The position numbers and the translations under genes were made by a program. Under the pieces are notes generated by a model. That model saw only the letters and a list, made by a program, of their open reading frames with translations. It was not told the DNA's origin and ran no database searches. 42,841 nucleotides of DNA from Microscillaceae bacterium (GTDB lineage: Bacteria > Bacteroidota > Bacteroidia > Cytophagales > Microscillaceae): positions 1 to 42,841 of the forward strand of contig JAABSX010000035.1 of NCBI GenBank assembly GCA_011390205.1. The letters are read 5' to 3'. The first letter of the stretch is position 1. Each line of letters opens with the position of its first letter. This document shows positions 34,526 to 42,841 of this stretch, piece by piece.

Positions 34526-34885
34526 AATGCTTATAATATAGAGTAATCCGTGTGGGACCTGAAAAAATCATCTGCTCCATGACGTATGTAAACAGACTTG
34601 GGTTGCTTTGAATACATAGTGTCATTGTGCAAAAGCCTCTCGTATGGTACTTTTAGTAATCCGAAACCCTGGCTTCGGATTAAAACTCAGATAACTTCGC
34701 TAGAAAGTGAGGTACTTCCTGACAATTCAAAAAAATATTTATTTCTAAGGTATATGCAGAGGTGCAAGTCAAATTTCCCTTTTTGGCCACCTCACCCCTT
34801 CCCTCTCCTCGAGAGAAGGCATAAGAAAGTCCATTTGACTTGTACTCCGTTGTAGCATCAAGACTTTTTCTGAATCTCTCATATT
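34526..34885. other. 360-base intergenic region with an inverted repeat
   Basis: No gene supported. GTGCAAGTCAAAT (34762-34774) and ATTTGACTTGTAC (34833-34845) are inverted at 12 of 13 positions around a pyrimidine-rich loop (CCTTCCCTCTCCTCGAGAG). This resembles a dispersed palindromic element and lies just downstream of the minus-strand M1 peptidase. An open frame at 34598-34855 is explained by the repeat and has no protein features. Confidence 0.5.
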
Positions 34886-36775
34886 TTACTTCATCATCCC
34901 ATCCAAGGTATTGACAGCCACAAAATGATAGTTGGGGCGTGCCTTTTGGTAAATGGTTTTTGCTTTGGCTTTGCCGTCTTCGGATGCCAAGAGGGCGGTA
35001 TAAATGGGAATCAAAAATTTTCGCCTGCCTACTTTGACCAAAAACTTCTCGATGGCTGCATCGGCAGGGGCGTATCCATTCTCAATGGCAGGAACAAACC
35101 AAGCCGCCAAGACTTCTGAGTTGCCTGAGTCAGTAAATCCAAAGGCTTCGTCCAGTTCTTTTAGTTTTTCTTGTGAAAGCTTTTTAGGAAGTTTTCGGAT
35201 AAAATAAAGCCACTCGTGACTTGACCAGTTTTTGGTATTGAGTGCAGCCGCAGCTTTGCCCTCTGTCCACGTTTTGAGGGTTTTATCTACTTCAGTAAAG
35301 CGTGTGGGTTCTATTTTGGGGCAGTTGGCGGGCAGCCCTGGCTCATAAATCCATTCTTTGAGGTTGAGTTTGTCAGTTTCGGGGAGGGTTTCTTTGAGGT
35401 GGGCCAAGAATCGCTCTGTGTTCATGCTTTTAAAGGCATATTTTTCAAAATAGTTTCTCAGAAAGGTATCCATTTTAGCCCTGCCTATTTCATTTTCAAT
35501 CATTCTGAGGAAGAAATACCCTTTTTCGTAAGCGATGCTCGTTACGCCATCATCAGGGTTACGCCCTTTGAGAGAGATTTTGAGGCGAGTATCTTCATTG
35601 TCTTTACCCATAGATTCGAGTTCACTTTCTAAATCTTGGTAGCCCAAGTAAGCCAACATATCAGCATATTCTTTGCCCTCGATGGCTTCCATGATTCTTC
35701 GCTCAAAATAAACTGTAAAACCTTCATTGAGCCAGAAATCATCCCAAGTGGCATTGGTTACGAGGTTGCCAGACCAAGAGTGTGCCAGCTCATGTGCCAC
35801 GAGTGAGGTAAGCGAGCGGTCTCCTGCGATGATGGTGGGCGTAGCGAAGGTAATGCGTGGGTTTTCCATTCCTCCAAAAGGAAAGCTAGGCGGCAGCACG
35901 ATGAGGTCGTATTGCCCCCAAGCATAGGGGCCATACAGTTCTTCGGCAGCAGTGAGCATTTTGGGCACATCTGCAAATTCTTTTTGGGCGGCTGCCAGTT
36001 CTGAAGGCTCTGCATAGACCCCAACCCTATCCCCCACTTTGGCAAATTCAAAATTTCCTACTGCCAGTGCCAAAAGGTAAGCGGGAATAGGCTGGGGCAT
36101 TTTAAAAGCATAGACCCCTTTTTCATTTTTTTCGGTAGGATTCTCAGCACTCATGACTGCCATGAGTTCTTTGGGGACAGTAACCTTGGCAGTGTAAGTA
36201 AAGCGAATGCCAGGGCTGTCTTGGCAAGGCACCCAGCTACGTGCCAGAATCGCCTGTGATTGTGTGAATAGATAAGGATGCTCTTTGCCTGCTGTTTGCT
36301 GGGGGTTGAGCCACTGCAAGGCTTCGGCTTCAGGGCTGGTTTCGTAATAAATATTGACAAGCTTGCTGTCGGGTTTTATCTGAATGCTGAGCTGCTCACC
36401 CATAGACTCAAAAGAGGGAGCAACTTTAAATTCAGCAGGGCTCTCTTCTTCTCCTAGGGTTACTTTCTCTATTTTGAGGGCTTTGCTATCTAAGAAAAGG
36501 GTTTCTGTGCCTGTTTTATTGTCAATGGTAAGTGTTGCTTTTCCTTTGATTTTTTTTGTTTTAAAATCCACAGCAATGTCAAGGTCTAAGTGCGTCATGG
36601 CTGCCTCTTGTGGTTGGGCAAAAGTATGTACGTCTGTCATTACTTCGGTATTTTGTGTTTTGGTAGTTGTAGAATCTGTGTTGCGCTCATTTTGTGTGCT
36701 GTTTTCTGAGCCACAGCTCCACAAAACCAAGCCAAGAAGCCCCAAGCAAGGGATGGTAAAAGATTTAAGTATCAT
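34886..36775 (-). CDS. M1-family zinc aminopeptidase, lipoprotein
   Basis: 629 residues from the ATG at 36775, which gives a lipoprotein signal (CLGLLGLVLWSCGS); the frame upstream to a TTG at 36823 is not needed. N-terminal beta domain, then exopeptidase motif GGMEN (about 300), zinc motif HELAH with His328, catalytic Glu329, His332, and third ligand Glu351 in NEGF, spaced exactly as in M1. The C-terminal alpha-helical region resembles leukotriene-A4-hydrolase/aminopeptidase B (Leuk-A4-hydro_C). It removes N-terminal residues from peptides in the envelope. Stop at 34886; the TonB receptor gene lies 108 bases upstream, possibly co-transcribed but with separate functions. Confidence 0.92.
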   Translation of the reverse strand: MILKSFTIPCLGLLGLVLWSCGSENSTQNERNTDSTTTKTQNTEVMTDVHTFAQPQEAAMTHLDLDIAVDFKTKKIKGKATLTIDNKTGTETLFLDSKALKIEKVTLGEEESPAEFKVAPSFESMGEQLSIQIKPDSKLVNIYYETSPEAEALQWLNPQQTAGKEHPYLFTQSQAILARSWVPCQDSPGIRFTYTAKVTVPKELMAVMSAENPTEKNEKGVYAFKMPQPIPAYLLALAVGNFEFAKVGDRVGVYAEPSELAAAQKEFADVPKMLTAAEELYGPYAWGQYDLIVLPPSFPFGGMENPRITFATPTIIAGDRSLTSLVAHELAHSWSGNLVTNATWDDFWLNEGFTVYFERRIMEAIEGKEYADMLAYLGYQDLESELESMGKDNEDTRLKISLKGRNPDDGVTSIAYEKGYFFLRMIENEIGRAKMDTFLRNYFEKYAFKSMNTERFLAHLKETLPETDKLNLKEWIYEPGLPANCPKIEPTRFTEVDKTLKTWTEGKAAAALNTKNWSSHEWLYFIRKLPKKLSQEKLKELDEAFGFTDSGNSEVLAAWFVPAIENGYAPADAAIEKFLVKVGRRKFLIPIYTALLASEDGKAKAKTIYQKARPNYHFVAVNTLDGMMK

Positions 36776-36883
36776 ATGTGTATCATCATTAATGTTTTGC
36801 AATGATATTATAAAATTAGACAATTCACATGGATTGTTCCTGCAATTTTGCTAAATATTCTTAAAATCATTAAATAGTGTGTT

Positions 36884-39280
36884 TTATAACTTGTAAGTCA
36901 AGCCAAAAAACAAGGTACGTGGGCGGGCTGGCCCAAAGACATAACCTGCGTCACGCTCTGCCCCTCGGTCAAAATCTGACTGAAAGCTATTCAAAATGTT
37001 GTGCATTCCTAAGAATACCTCTAGTTTGCTTTGTTCTGAGATGGCAAAGTCATAGCAAATCTTTGTGCCAAGCTCCAAAAACTCAGGGCTGCGTTTGATG
37101 ACTGTATATTCGGTAGCGGTATCGATGATGTGAGGCACTTGCATCGCCCCTGTATAAACCCCTGAAAATGAGACGTCTAGGTTCTTAGAAGCTTGCAAAT
37201 TGGCCATAAAAAAGCCATAAAAATTAGGTGTTCGGAGCAGCCTGTTGGTGGCGGTGATGCTGTCTTGGTTGGCTTCATGGAGGGAGGAAGGTGTCCAAAT
37301 GGTTTCTGTTTTTTGGTAGCGAGCCAGTTGCCAAGTCGCACCGATTTGCAAATTAAATTTTGAAGAAAAAAACAGCCTCGCTTCTATATTTGTGCCAGCT
37401 ACATTTGCGCCGCTGCCATTTCTTTTGGTCATTACTGCCACGCCACTGGGGAGTTCTACAGGGTCAGAGGTGATAAAAGGATTTTGAAGTTGGGTATAAA
37501 AACCCTCTGCAGTAAGCTGGATTTGAGCATTCCCGAGGAAGTATTCATAATCTAGAGAGGTGGTGAGGCTATGAGAGCGTTCGGTTTTTAGGTCAGGAGC
37601 AAGGCGAGTAAAGAGAGCCGCCCCCCCTACTACTTCTATGTGCAAATCTTCATTAAAAGCCTGTGGGGTACGGTAGCCTTGGGCATAGCCTGCCCTAAAT
37701 CGGAGATTTTTAAGGGGTGAATACAAAACTGAAAGACGAGGAATAGGCACTGCTAATCTTTTATGCTCTTGCTGACGTTCCGTTTCTATTTCGTAATTTC
37801 CTTTGATGCTGACCCAGTCAAGGCGTGTGCCGAGCAAGAGCGTCCATTGAGCAGAAGGAGACCACTCGAGCTGGGCATAATTTCCAAAAACACCCACTTC
37901 TTGCTTTATAAATCTGCCATAGCCCTTCATTTCATCTGTTACTTGGTTGTATTGATACTCTGTGCCGAGTGTCAAAAAAAGATTTTTTTGAATGTCAAAA
38001 TTATATTGAAGCCCTTGCACGATGGCCAAATCTTGGGTATCTCCGTAGGCATTCTGAGCAAAAATATCTGCTTCTGTGAGCGTATCACCCTGCTCTAAGA
38101 CACGCCCTCCGCCTCCGTAATAGCTCTGCCTTTGGGTCTGCTGTGCAGAAGAGTAGACTGAAAATTTATGCTTTCGGTTAGGAAGAAAAAAAGAATACTC
38201 TACATTTCCGCCCATCACTTGATGCCTGAGCTGCTCGGCAAGGTCGGTCTGATGCGGCTCTAGCTCAAAGCCATTGCCTCCACGTCTAAACTCATCCATA
38301 TAAAAGAGTCCGAGTTTAATTTTGCTCCATTCACCTGTTTTTAAGAAGGCATCCATCCCCAGAGTGGTATTTCGAAGCTGTGTGATTTCTGAAAAAGTAT
38401 CTCCATTGGCATCCCATTGGCTTCTGTTACGCTGGAAACCATACAAAGAAATACCGCTTTTTTGGGCATCATCCACTACAGTAGCATTTAGCGAGATACC
38501 CATGTCTAGCTTGTCAAAATCTATCAAGCCGATATTGCTCGTGATTTCAAATTGATTTTTTTGGGGTTCTTTGGTCAAGATATTCACCGTACCTCCGATG
38601 GCATTGCCTCCATACAATACTGAGCCCGCCCCTCTCACGATTTCTATGCGGTCTATCATATTGCTCGGGATAAAATCTAGCCCATAGACCCCCACCAAGG
38701 CACTAAACACAGGGCGGCTATTGATCAGAATCTGAGAATAAGCCCCCTCAAGTCCGTTCATTCTGATTTGGGTAAAACCACAGTTTTGGCAGTTATTTTC
38801 AAGTCGTAAGCCTGAGGCATAATTCAAACCTTCCGAAAGACTGACTGACTGTGTGGTCTTAAGCATCTGACTATCAATGGTATTGACCTTCACAGAAGCA
38901 TCTTGAGCTGCCATTTCTCTGCGGCTTGCACTCACCACGATTTGCTCAAGCCCTAAAATATCTTCCTTTAATGAGAAATTAAGAATTTTATCTTCGCCTG
39001 CTTTAAGGCTGATATTTTCTGCGTGGCTTTGGTAGCCTAAAGCTTGTATTTTGAGTGTGTAGATTCCTTCGGGAAGAGAGGAAAGGACAAACTGGCCCTG
39101 CACATCACTGAGTGTTCCTTTGTGAGGGATTTCCTTGAGAGAGATTTGAGCAATCAGCCCTTCTCCCTCACGGTCAGTGATGATGCCCCTGATTTGTGCA
39201 GTCTGTGCCTGTATCAGCGAGTTGAAAGAAAGAACCAAGGCAAAACCTAGCAGAGAAACTTTAAACAATATTCGGGTCAT
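36884..39280 (-). CDS. TonB-dependent receptor with carboxypeptidase-regulatory-like domain
   Basis: 798 residues. Signal peptide (1-25, ending IQAQ); CarboxypepD_reg-like beta-sandwich (about 26-112); TonB plug domain (about 120-235), with two Cys in NNCQNCGFTQIRMNGLEG (CxxC, about 162-165) and VRGAGSVLYGGNAIGGTVNI; a 22-strand barrel to the aromatic C-terminus GLTYKL. It is not SusC-like: no TonB-box SusC motif and no SusD gene. The receptor type (heme/siderophore/cobalamin class) imports metal-complex ligands. The palindrome at 39348-39369 beside its promoter suggests metal-dependent control, so iron- or manganese-related import is the best guess. Confidence 0.9.
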   Translation of the reverse strand: MTRILFKVSLLGFALVLSFNSLIQAQTAQIRGIITDREGEGLIAQISLKEIPHKGTLSDVQGQFVLSSLPEGIYTLKIQALGYQSHAENISLKAGEDKILNFSLKEDILGLEQIVVSASRREMAAQDASVKVNTIDSQMLKTTQSVSLSEGLNYASGLRLENNCQNCGFTQIRMNGLEGAYSQILINSRPVFSALVGVYGLDFIPSNMIDRIEIVRGAGSVLYGGNAIGGTVNILTKEPQKNQFEITSNIGLIDFDKLDMGISLNATVVDDAQKSGISLYGFQRNRSQWDANGDTFSEITQLRNTTLGMDAFLKTGEWSKIKLGLFYMDEFRRGGNGFELEPHQTDLAEQLRHQVMGGNVEYSFFLPNRKHKFSVYSSAQQTQRQSYYGGGGRVLEQGDTLTEADIFAQNAYGDTQDLAIVQGLQYNFDIQKNLFLTLGTEYQYNQVTDEMKGYGRFIKQEVGVFGNYAQLEWSPSAQWTLLLGTRLDWVSIKGNYEIETERQQEHKRLAVPIPRLSVLYSPLKNLRFRAGYAQGYRTPQAFNEDLHIEVVGGAALFTRLAPDLKTERSHSLTTSLDYEYFLGNAQIQLTAEGFYTQLQNPFITSDPVELPSGVAVMTKRNGSGANVAGTNIEARLFFSSKFNLQIGATWQLARYQKTETIWTPSSLHEANQDSITATNRLLRTPNFYGFFMANLQASKNLDVSFSGVYTGAMQVPHIIDTATEYTVIKRSPEFLELGTKICYDFAISEQSKLEVFLGMHNILNSFQSDFDRGAERDAGYVFGPARPRTLFFGLTYKL

Positions 39281-39312
39281 TCTTTTTTAGATTTGTATAA
39301 TTAAATATTTAG

Positions 39313-39341
39313 CAAAAATATAAATATTTTTAATAAAACAA
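39313..39341 (-). promoter_or_regulatory. Promoter of the TonB receptor gene
   Basis: On the minus strand: TTG (39341-39339), 18 bases, then TATTTTTG (39320-39313), an exact fit to the Bacteroidota TTG-N17-23-TAnnTTTG pattern. The expected transcription start is near 39305, giving a leader of about 25 bases before the ATG at 39280. Confidence 0.65.
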
Positions 39342-39347
39342 TAAATT

Positions 39348-39369
39348 ATTTTTAGACTAGTCTAAAAAT
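39348..39369. promoter_or_regulatory. 22-bp perfect palindrome, probable operator
   Basis: ATTTTTAGACT followed by its exact reverse complement AGTCTAAAAAT. It sits 7 bases upstream of the TTG box of the receptor promoter. The core TTAGACTAGTCTAA has the half-site layout of DtxR/MntR-type operators (TTAGG-like inverted halves); the regulator is an inference. Confidence 0.6.
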
Positions 39370-39611
39370 TAAGACATAGCTCTTCATTTAGATTGAGGAA
39401 GATTTCTACCTATGACAGAGACTGTTTTGTCATCATTGAGTTATAATTTGACAATTAATGAGGGTTTATTTCAGAATTTTATATTTGAGGTAAGTAATTC
39501 GTGAGGTTTATTTTGGACGAAATGCTCAAAATAGTTTGCTGTGCTGCTTAAATGTAGAGAAGGTTTTTAGGTAGAAGTCCCAGTCCATAAAAAGAGAGTT
39601 TTGAGCTAGTA

Positions 39612-39680
39612 TGTCATTCCGTAGGAATCTGAAGGCGTGGCAAAGAGCTACGCAGTACAGCGGATTCCTACGAAATGACA
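39612..39680. repeat. Dispersed palindromic element
   Basis: TGTCATTCCGTAGGAATC (39612-39629) and GATTCCTACGAAATGACA (39663-39680) are inverted copies at 17 of 18 positions; the central 33 bases include a smaller GCGTgGC/GCtACGC pair. It is not followed by a T-run and not in a gene, which fits a REP-like intergenic repeat. Confidence 0.65.
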
Positions 39681-39703
39681 GCACAAAGGAGTTTTCCCCC
39701 CGC

Positions 39704-39728
39704 TAGTCGGCATTTGCACTCCCGACTA
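39704..39728. repeat. Short palindrome
   Basis: TAGTCGG (39704-39710) and CCGACTA (39722-39728) form a 7-bp hairpin 24 bases after the previous element; probably a second unit of the same kind of dispersed repeat. Confidence 0.5.
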
Positions 39729-40158
39729 CAGAGCCAAATATTTTTAATCTGATAAAGGCAGAGATTGAGTGTAGGAAATTATGAATGTTTAGTACGCTCA
39801 TTATCAATAGTTTAAAAACTAAAAAAAGAGGGCTTTTTTTACATTTTCCTTACATTTATTTTATTCAGTAATTTAGTAGTTCAAAGTCCTTCGCCTACGG
39901 TGGAAAGTAGAGGCTTTCGGAAATAAATGGCATAAGCATCACTTCAATAAAGCTCATATCTTTGTTCCAGAGGGGGAAGTTTGACCTAGTCTTTTTCAAA
40001 ACCGATATTTGAATAGTATAACTTAGATTTTTCACATAAAACTTACATGAGAATTAAGGGTTTTCGAGGGAAAAAAATTGGATTACAACTAAAAGATAAA
40101 AGTGTACGTAAAAAAATCAGTAATATTTATTAATACATTAAAATCAATATTCAAAATT

Positions 40159-40524
40159 ATGAAAGTAAAATTCACAATTTCCCTATTTATGTTCATTTTT
40201 GTGCTGATGGCAAGTACCCAAGTAGAAGCACAACGAGTCACAGTAACTTTCAAAAATGATTCGCCATATACTATTAACAGTATTCAGACACATTTTTGCA
40301 GCAGCAGTACTTGGGGTGGAAACCTTTTGGATCAGTCTACCGACCATCAAGGAGTATTGTATCCTGGCGAAAGTTTCACTATGTGGTTTAGTGGTCCTGG
40401 TTGTTATGATCTTAAAATAGTAGATGAGGACGGTATTGTTTGCGAAGAACTTGGTATTCAAGTCAATAAGTCTGATAATGGAAGGGTTATACCAATACCA
40501 GACCTAACAGAATGTCACGACTAA
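40159..40524 (+). CDS. Small secreted protein, unknown
   Basis: 121 residues from the ATG at 40159 (the frame runs upstream to 40102 without a good start). Signal peptide MKVKFTISLFMFIFVLMAST ending QVEAQ. The mature domain of about 95 residues, VTVTFKNDSPYTINSIQTHF then GVLYPGESFTMWFSGPGC and YDLKIVDEDG, is a compact beta-sandwich-like unit with four Cys that could form disulfides. The family was not recognised. It is isolated, with no operon partner; 418 bases to the next gene. Confidence 0.6.
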   Translation: MKVKFTISLFMFIFVLMASTQVEAQRVTVTFKNDSPYTINSIQTHFCSSSTWGGNLLDQSTDHQGVLYPGESFTMWFSGPGCYDLKIVDEDGIVCEELGIQVNKSDNGRVIPIPDLTECHD

Positions 40525-40597
40525 TGTATCAAAAAAACTATGCGATTTGTTATAGTCGCTTGATATATTTGGTTTAAAGAAAAAGGGAAGCAGCCTT

Positions 40598-40830
40598 TTA
40601 GGCTATTATCTCGTGTAGGGGAAGTTTATCTTCCTCTACTAAAATGTGTTTTTCGTGTTTGTTTTCCTTAAATCCTTCTTCTTTCTTCCAGAGGGTGTAC
40701 ATCATACCAAGTAATTTTCTTTGCACAACTACATATAACCGTTCTGTAAAACTTACACAAATCACTTCCCAAATTACAATCCCTTTACGTTCTTGGTAGT
40801 GGTTATCAATCCCGACCAGTAGAAAGAAAA
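40598..40830 (-). mobile_element. IS110-family transposase C-terminal remnant
   Basis: On the minus strand an open frame ends at TAA 40600-40598. RLYVVVQRKLLGMMYTLWKK and the following EEGFKENKHEKHILVEEDKL are the C-terminal helix and tail typical of IS110 (transposase_20) enzymes, where 'A...RKLL.L.YtLWKk' is conserved. The sequence upstream becomes unlike a transposase (GIVIWEVICVSFTE), there is no start codon and no catalytic DEDD domain, so it is a decayed fragment. No intact IS or terminal repeats are visible. Confidence 0.65.
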
Positions 40831-40870
40831 ACCTTCCCCTAACAGCAACCCTACAATTTATTTTATAAGA

Positions 40871-40906
40871 TTGAATATTTTTTTAAAAAATTATGCTATA
40901 TGTTTG
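40871..40906 (+). promoter_or_regulatory. Promoter candidate for the methyltransferase gene
   Basis: TATGTTTG at 40899-40906 matches TAnnTTTG exactly; the nearest TTG is at 40871-40873, 25 bases before it, which is longer than usual. ATG at 40943 is 36 bases downstream. Confidence 0.4.
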
Positions 40907-40942
40907 TAAATGAAGTAGATAAACTAGCACAATTACACTCTC

Positions 40943-42829
40943 ATGGACAAAAAACAGCTTTTACAAAAAATACAAAATCTTGATAGCCTCTCGCAAGAAG
41001 AAAAAACGCATCTTGCCAACTTGCTCAATACCTCCAAAAAATATGGACTCGTCTGGGAAGATAAACCCGAAGAAGTAGAAGAACTCCTCCGCTCGCAACT
41101 GCCCATACTCCAAGAAGTAAAAGAAAAAAGAATTATAGGCAAGGATATTCCTCCCATAGAAAAACCTATAAAAAAGGAAGAAGGAACACAAATGCCTCTC
41201 CTAGCAGAAGATAAAGCAGCCTATAAAAAAGAAAGCACCAAGCCAAACGAAAAAAAACAAAACCCCAATCACCTACTCATAGAAGGCGATAACCTGCACG
41301 CACTCACCGCCCTCAGCTTTACGCACAAAGAGAAAATTGATGTGATTTATATTGACCCGCCTTACAATACAGGCAACAAAGATTTTAAATACAATGACCG
41401 TTTTGTGGACAAAGAGGACAGCTACAGACACTCAAAATGGCTCTCTTTTATGCAGAAAAGACTCAAAATAGCCTACTCCCTACTCAAAGATACTGGAGTG
41501 ATTTTTATCTCTATTGATGACAACGAACAAGCTCCCCTCAAACTCCTCTGTGATGAAATTTTTGGAGAAGAGAATTTTATCTCAAACATTATTTGGCAAA
41601 GGGCTTTTTCTCCTATTAATTTAAAAAAGACCATTTCTCAAAACCACGATTTTATACTCGCATATTGTAAACAAGATTTTGCAAATTTTGAATTAAATAA
41701 ACTCCCAAGAAGTCTTGAAGCCACAGATAGATACAAAAACCCTGATAATGATGTGAGAGGAGTTTGGACTTCTGGAGATTTATCTGTTGGTCCTGCGATT
41801 GAAAAAAATATTTATCCAATAACCACACCTTCGGGAAAAGTTATCTTGCCACCAAATGGAAGGTCTTGGGTTTTGAATAAAGATAGATTCGAAGAGTTTT
41901 TACAAGACAATAGAGTTTGGTTTGGCTCTAAGGGAGATAATGTGCCACGAATTAAGCGATTTCTATCAGATGTCAGAGATGGTGTTGTGGCACTGTCATT
42001 GTGGACTCACAGTGAAGTAGGACACACGCAAGACGGCAAAAAAGAACTGAAAAATATATTTCCAGAAACACTGAATCCTTTTGAAACAGTAAAGCCTTTA
42101 AAATTAATCAATCGTATTTTAAAACTATCCTCTCAAAAAGATTCTATCATATTAGACTTCTTCGCAGGCAGTGGCACAACGCTGCATGCGGTCATGGAAT
42201 TAAACCAAGAAGACGGAGGCAATCGGCAGTGTATTTTAGTTACCAACAATGAGAACAACATCTGTGAGGAGGTAACCTACGAGCGCAACCGAAAAGTGAT
42301 AGAGGGCTATACCAATGCCAAAGGCGAGGCGGTGCAGGGCTTAGGGGGCAATAATTTGCGGTATTATAGGTGTGGCTATGTGCCACGCAATACGGGGATT
42401 GCTGCCAAAAAAGAACTTACCTACAGGGCTACGGAGCTACTTTGCATCAAAGAAGATTGCTATACCGAGCTTACGGCAGATTATACTGAGCAGGCACCCG
42501 ATGCCGCAACATGGATACGCATTTTTGCCGAAGCCGATAGGCAGTTTATGGTTATCTATGATGATTTGCAGATAGAAGAAAGCCTTGAGATGATTCGGGC
42601 ATTTCAGGCAAACAAGCAGAACGATGCCCTCATCAAAATCTATGTGTTTAGCAATGGTCAGTATCCTTACGAAGATGACTTTGAGGAAGTAACACAATGG
42701 ATAGAACTCTGTGCCTTGCCCGATGCCATCTACAAAGCCTACCAAGAAATACTCCCTAATACAGAAAGCGATGGAGTCGCTTCGAGCGACCCCATCGCTA
42801 GTCCAAATCAACAAAACCTACTATTCTAA
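40943..42829 (+). CDS. mod: Type III-like site-specific DNA methyltransferase (Mod), adenine type
   Basis: 628 residues. Helical N-terminal region (1-110, like Mod subunits), then IEGDNLHALTAL and VIYIDPPYNTG (motif IV DPPY, Asp138), the target-recognition region (about 210-370), and the AdoMet motif I FFAGSGTTLHAVMEL (from Phe407) after it; this order is the beta class typical of type III Mod enzymes. It methylates adenine in a target sequence set by the central domain. The C-terminus SDGVASSDPIAS is encoded by a perfect-like palindrome (42767-42799, listed), unusual for the family. ATG 42836 just after the stop may begin the res gene, cut off by the window edge, so restriction activity cannot be judged. 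Confidence 0.9.
   Translation: MDKKQLLQKIQNLDSLSQEEKTHLANLLNTSKKYGLVWEDKPEEVEELLRSQLPILQEVKEKRIIGKDIPPIEKPIKKEEGTQMPLLAEDKAAYKKESTKPNEKKQNPNHLLIEGDNLHALTALSFTHKEKIDVIYIDPPYNTGNKDFKYNDRFVDKEDSYRHSKWLSFMQKRLKIAYSLLKDTGVIFISIDDNEQAPLKLLCDEIFGEENFISNIIWQRAFSPINLKKTISQNHDFILAYCKQDFANFELNKLPRSLEATDRYKNPDNDVRGVWTSGDLSVGPAIEKNIYPITTPSGKVILPPNGRSWVLNKDRFEEFLQDNRVWFGSKGDNVPRIKRFLSDVRDGVVALSLWTHSEVGHTQDGKKELKNIFPETLNPFETVKPLKLINRILKLSSQKDSIILDFFAGSGTTLHAVMELNQEDGGNRQCILVTNNENNICEEVTYERNRKVIEGYTNAKGEAVQGLGGNNLRYYRCGYVPRNTGIAAKKELTYRATELLCIKEDCYTELTADYTEQAPDAATWIRIFAEADRQFMVIYDDLQIEESLEMIRAFQANKQNDALIKIYVFSNGQYPYEDDFEEVTQWIELCALPDAIYKAYQEILPNTESDGVASSDPIASPNQQNLLF
42767..42799. repeat. In-frame palindromic element inside mod
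   Basis: AGCGATGGAGTCGCT (42767-42781) and AGCGACCCCATCGCT (42785-42799) are inverted copies at 14 of 15 positions with a 3-base loop. It is translated as SDGVASSDPIAS near the end of the methyltransferase, 10 residues before the stop. Confidence 0.75.
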
Positions 42830-42841
42830 ATCCAGATGATA

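Larger units (their letters stand above)
39281..40158. other. 878-base intergenic region with promoter, palindromes and AT-rich filler
   Basis: Left part: promoter and operator of the TonB receptor (listed). Middle: dispersed palindromes 39612-39680 and 39704-39728 (listed). Right: 39740-40158 is AT-rich with no ORF, RNA or strong hairpin that I can support. Confidence 0.5.
40525..40942. other. 418-base region with IS110 remnant and mod promoter
   Basis: Contains the transposase fragment on the minus strand (40598 to about 40830, listed) and the upstream region of the methyltransferase, including a -7 box (listed). The remaining bases show no gene. Confidence 0.5.

Noticed and set aside
34598-34855. 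85-residue open frame in the intergenic region before the M1 peptidase
   Set aside because: It overlaps the inverted repeat and pyrimidine-rich stretch, and its sequence has no protein features.
1-42841. CRISPR array, tRNA or rRNA genes
   Set aside because: No regularly spaced repeats and no cloverleaf or rRNA signature was found by eye on either strand; a covariance search would be needed to exclude a tRNA completely.

Overview
The window looks like a chromosomal segment of a Bacteroidota member, most likely of the Cytophagales type. Evidence for this: an AT-rich genome; a TonB-dependent receptor with an N-terminal carboxypeptidase-regulatory-like domain; a Reg_prop beta-propeller lipoprotein; DUF4783, YfhO and ACR3 proteins of Bacteroidota type; few strong Shine-Dalgarno sites; and promoter-like boxes of the TTG/TAnnTTTG kind. 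No rRNA, tRNA or CRISPR array was recognised. The genus is an inference.

Layout. 1-1010: the last codons of a DUF3696-type ATPase and a closely coupled gene whose C-terminus resembles the ribonuclease domain of colicin E3; this may be an undescribed conflict system. 1119-3448: an ACR3 arsenite exporter convergent with an OprP-like porin. 3449-4264: a mostly non-coding stretch with a strong hairpin and a truncated ORF. 4265-8865: a SNF2 helicase and a 594-residue unknown partner. 9076-12499 (minus): AcpH-type phosphodiesterase, membrane adenylate cyclase, O-methyltransferase-like enzyme, ApaG. 12707-15404 (plus): uracil-DNA glycosylase and asparagine synthase. 15486-18396 (minus): DUF4783 protein and DsbD. 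18745-19985: two unknown membrane proteins. 20156-21520 (minus): secreted M24 peptidase.

21670-26901 is the most unusual region. It holds small, AT-rich, functionally unrelated genes that nearly all point the same way. They are separated by 100-200 base imperfect palindromes sharing sequence blocks, with gene fragments at the junctions (the tail of a VOC protein, and a start fragment of a gene duplicated 3 kb away). It reads like an integron-type cassette array with no integrase in view.

26958-39280 is mostly minus-strand core genome: YfhO, a divergent phosphofructokinase (plus), a PspA/YbjN/GIDE membrane-stress operon, a thioesterase, two lipoproteins (one an M1 aminopeptidase) and a TonB receptor with a perfect 22-bp palindrome next to its promoter. 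39281-40942 carries dispersed palindromes, a small secreted protein and an IS110 transposase remnant. 40943-42829 is a type III-like DNA methyltransferase whose C-terminus is encoded partly by a palindromic element; its restriction partner, if any, lies beyond the right edge.
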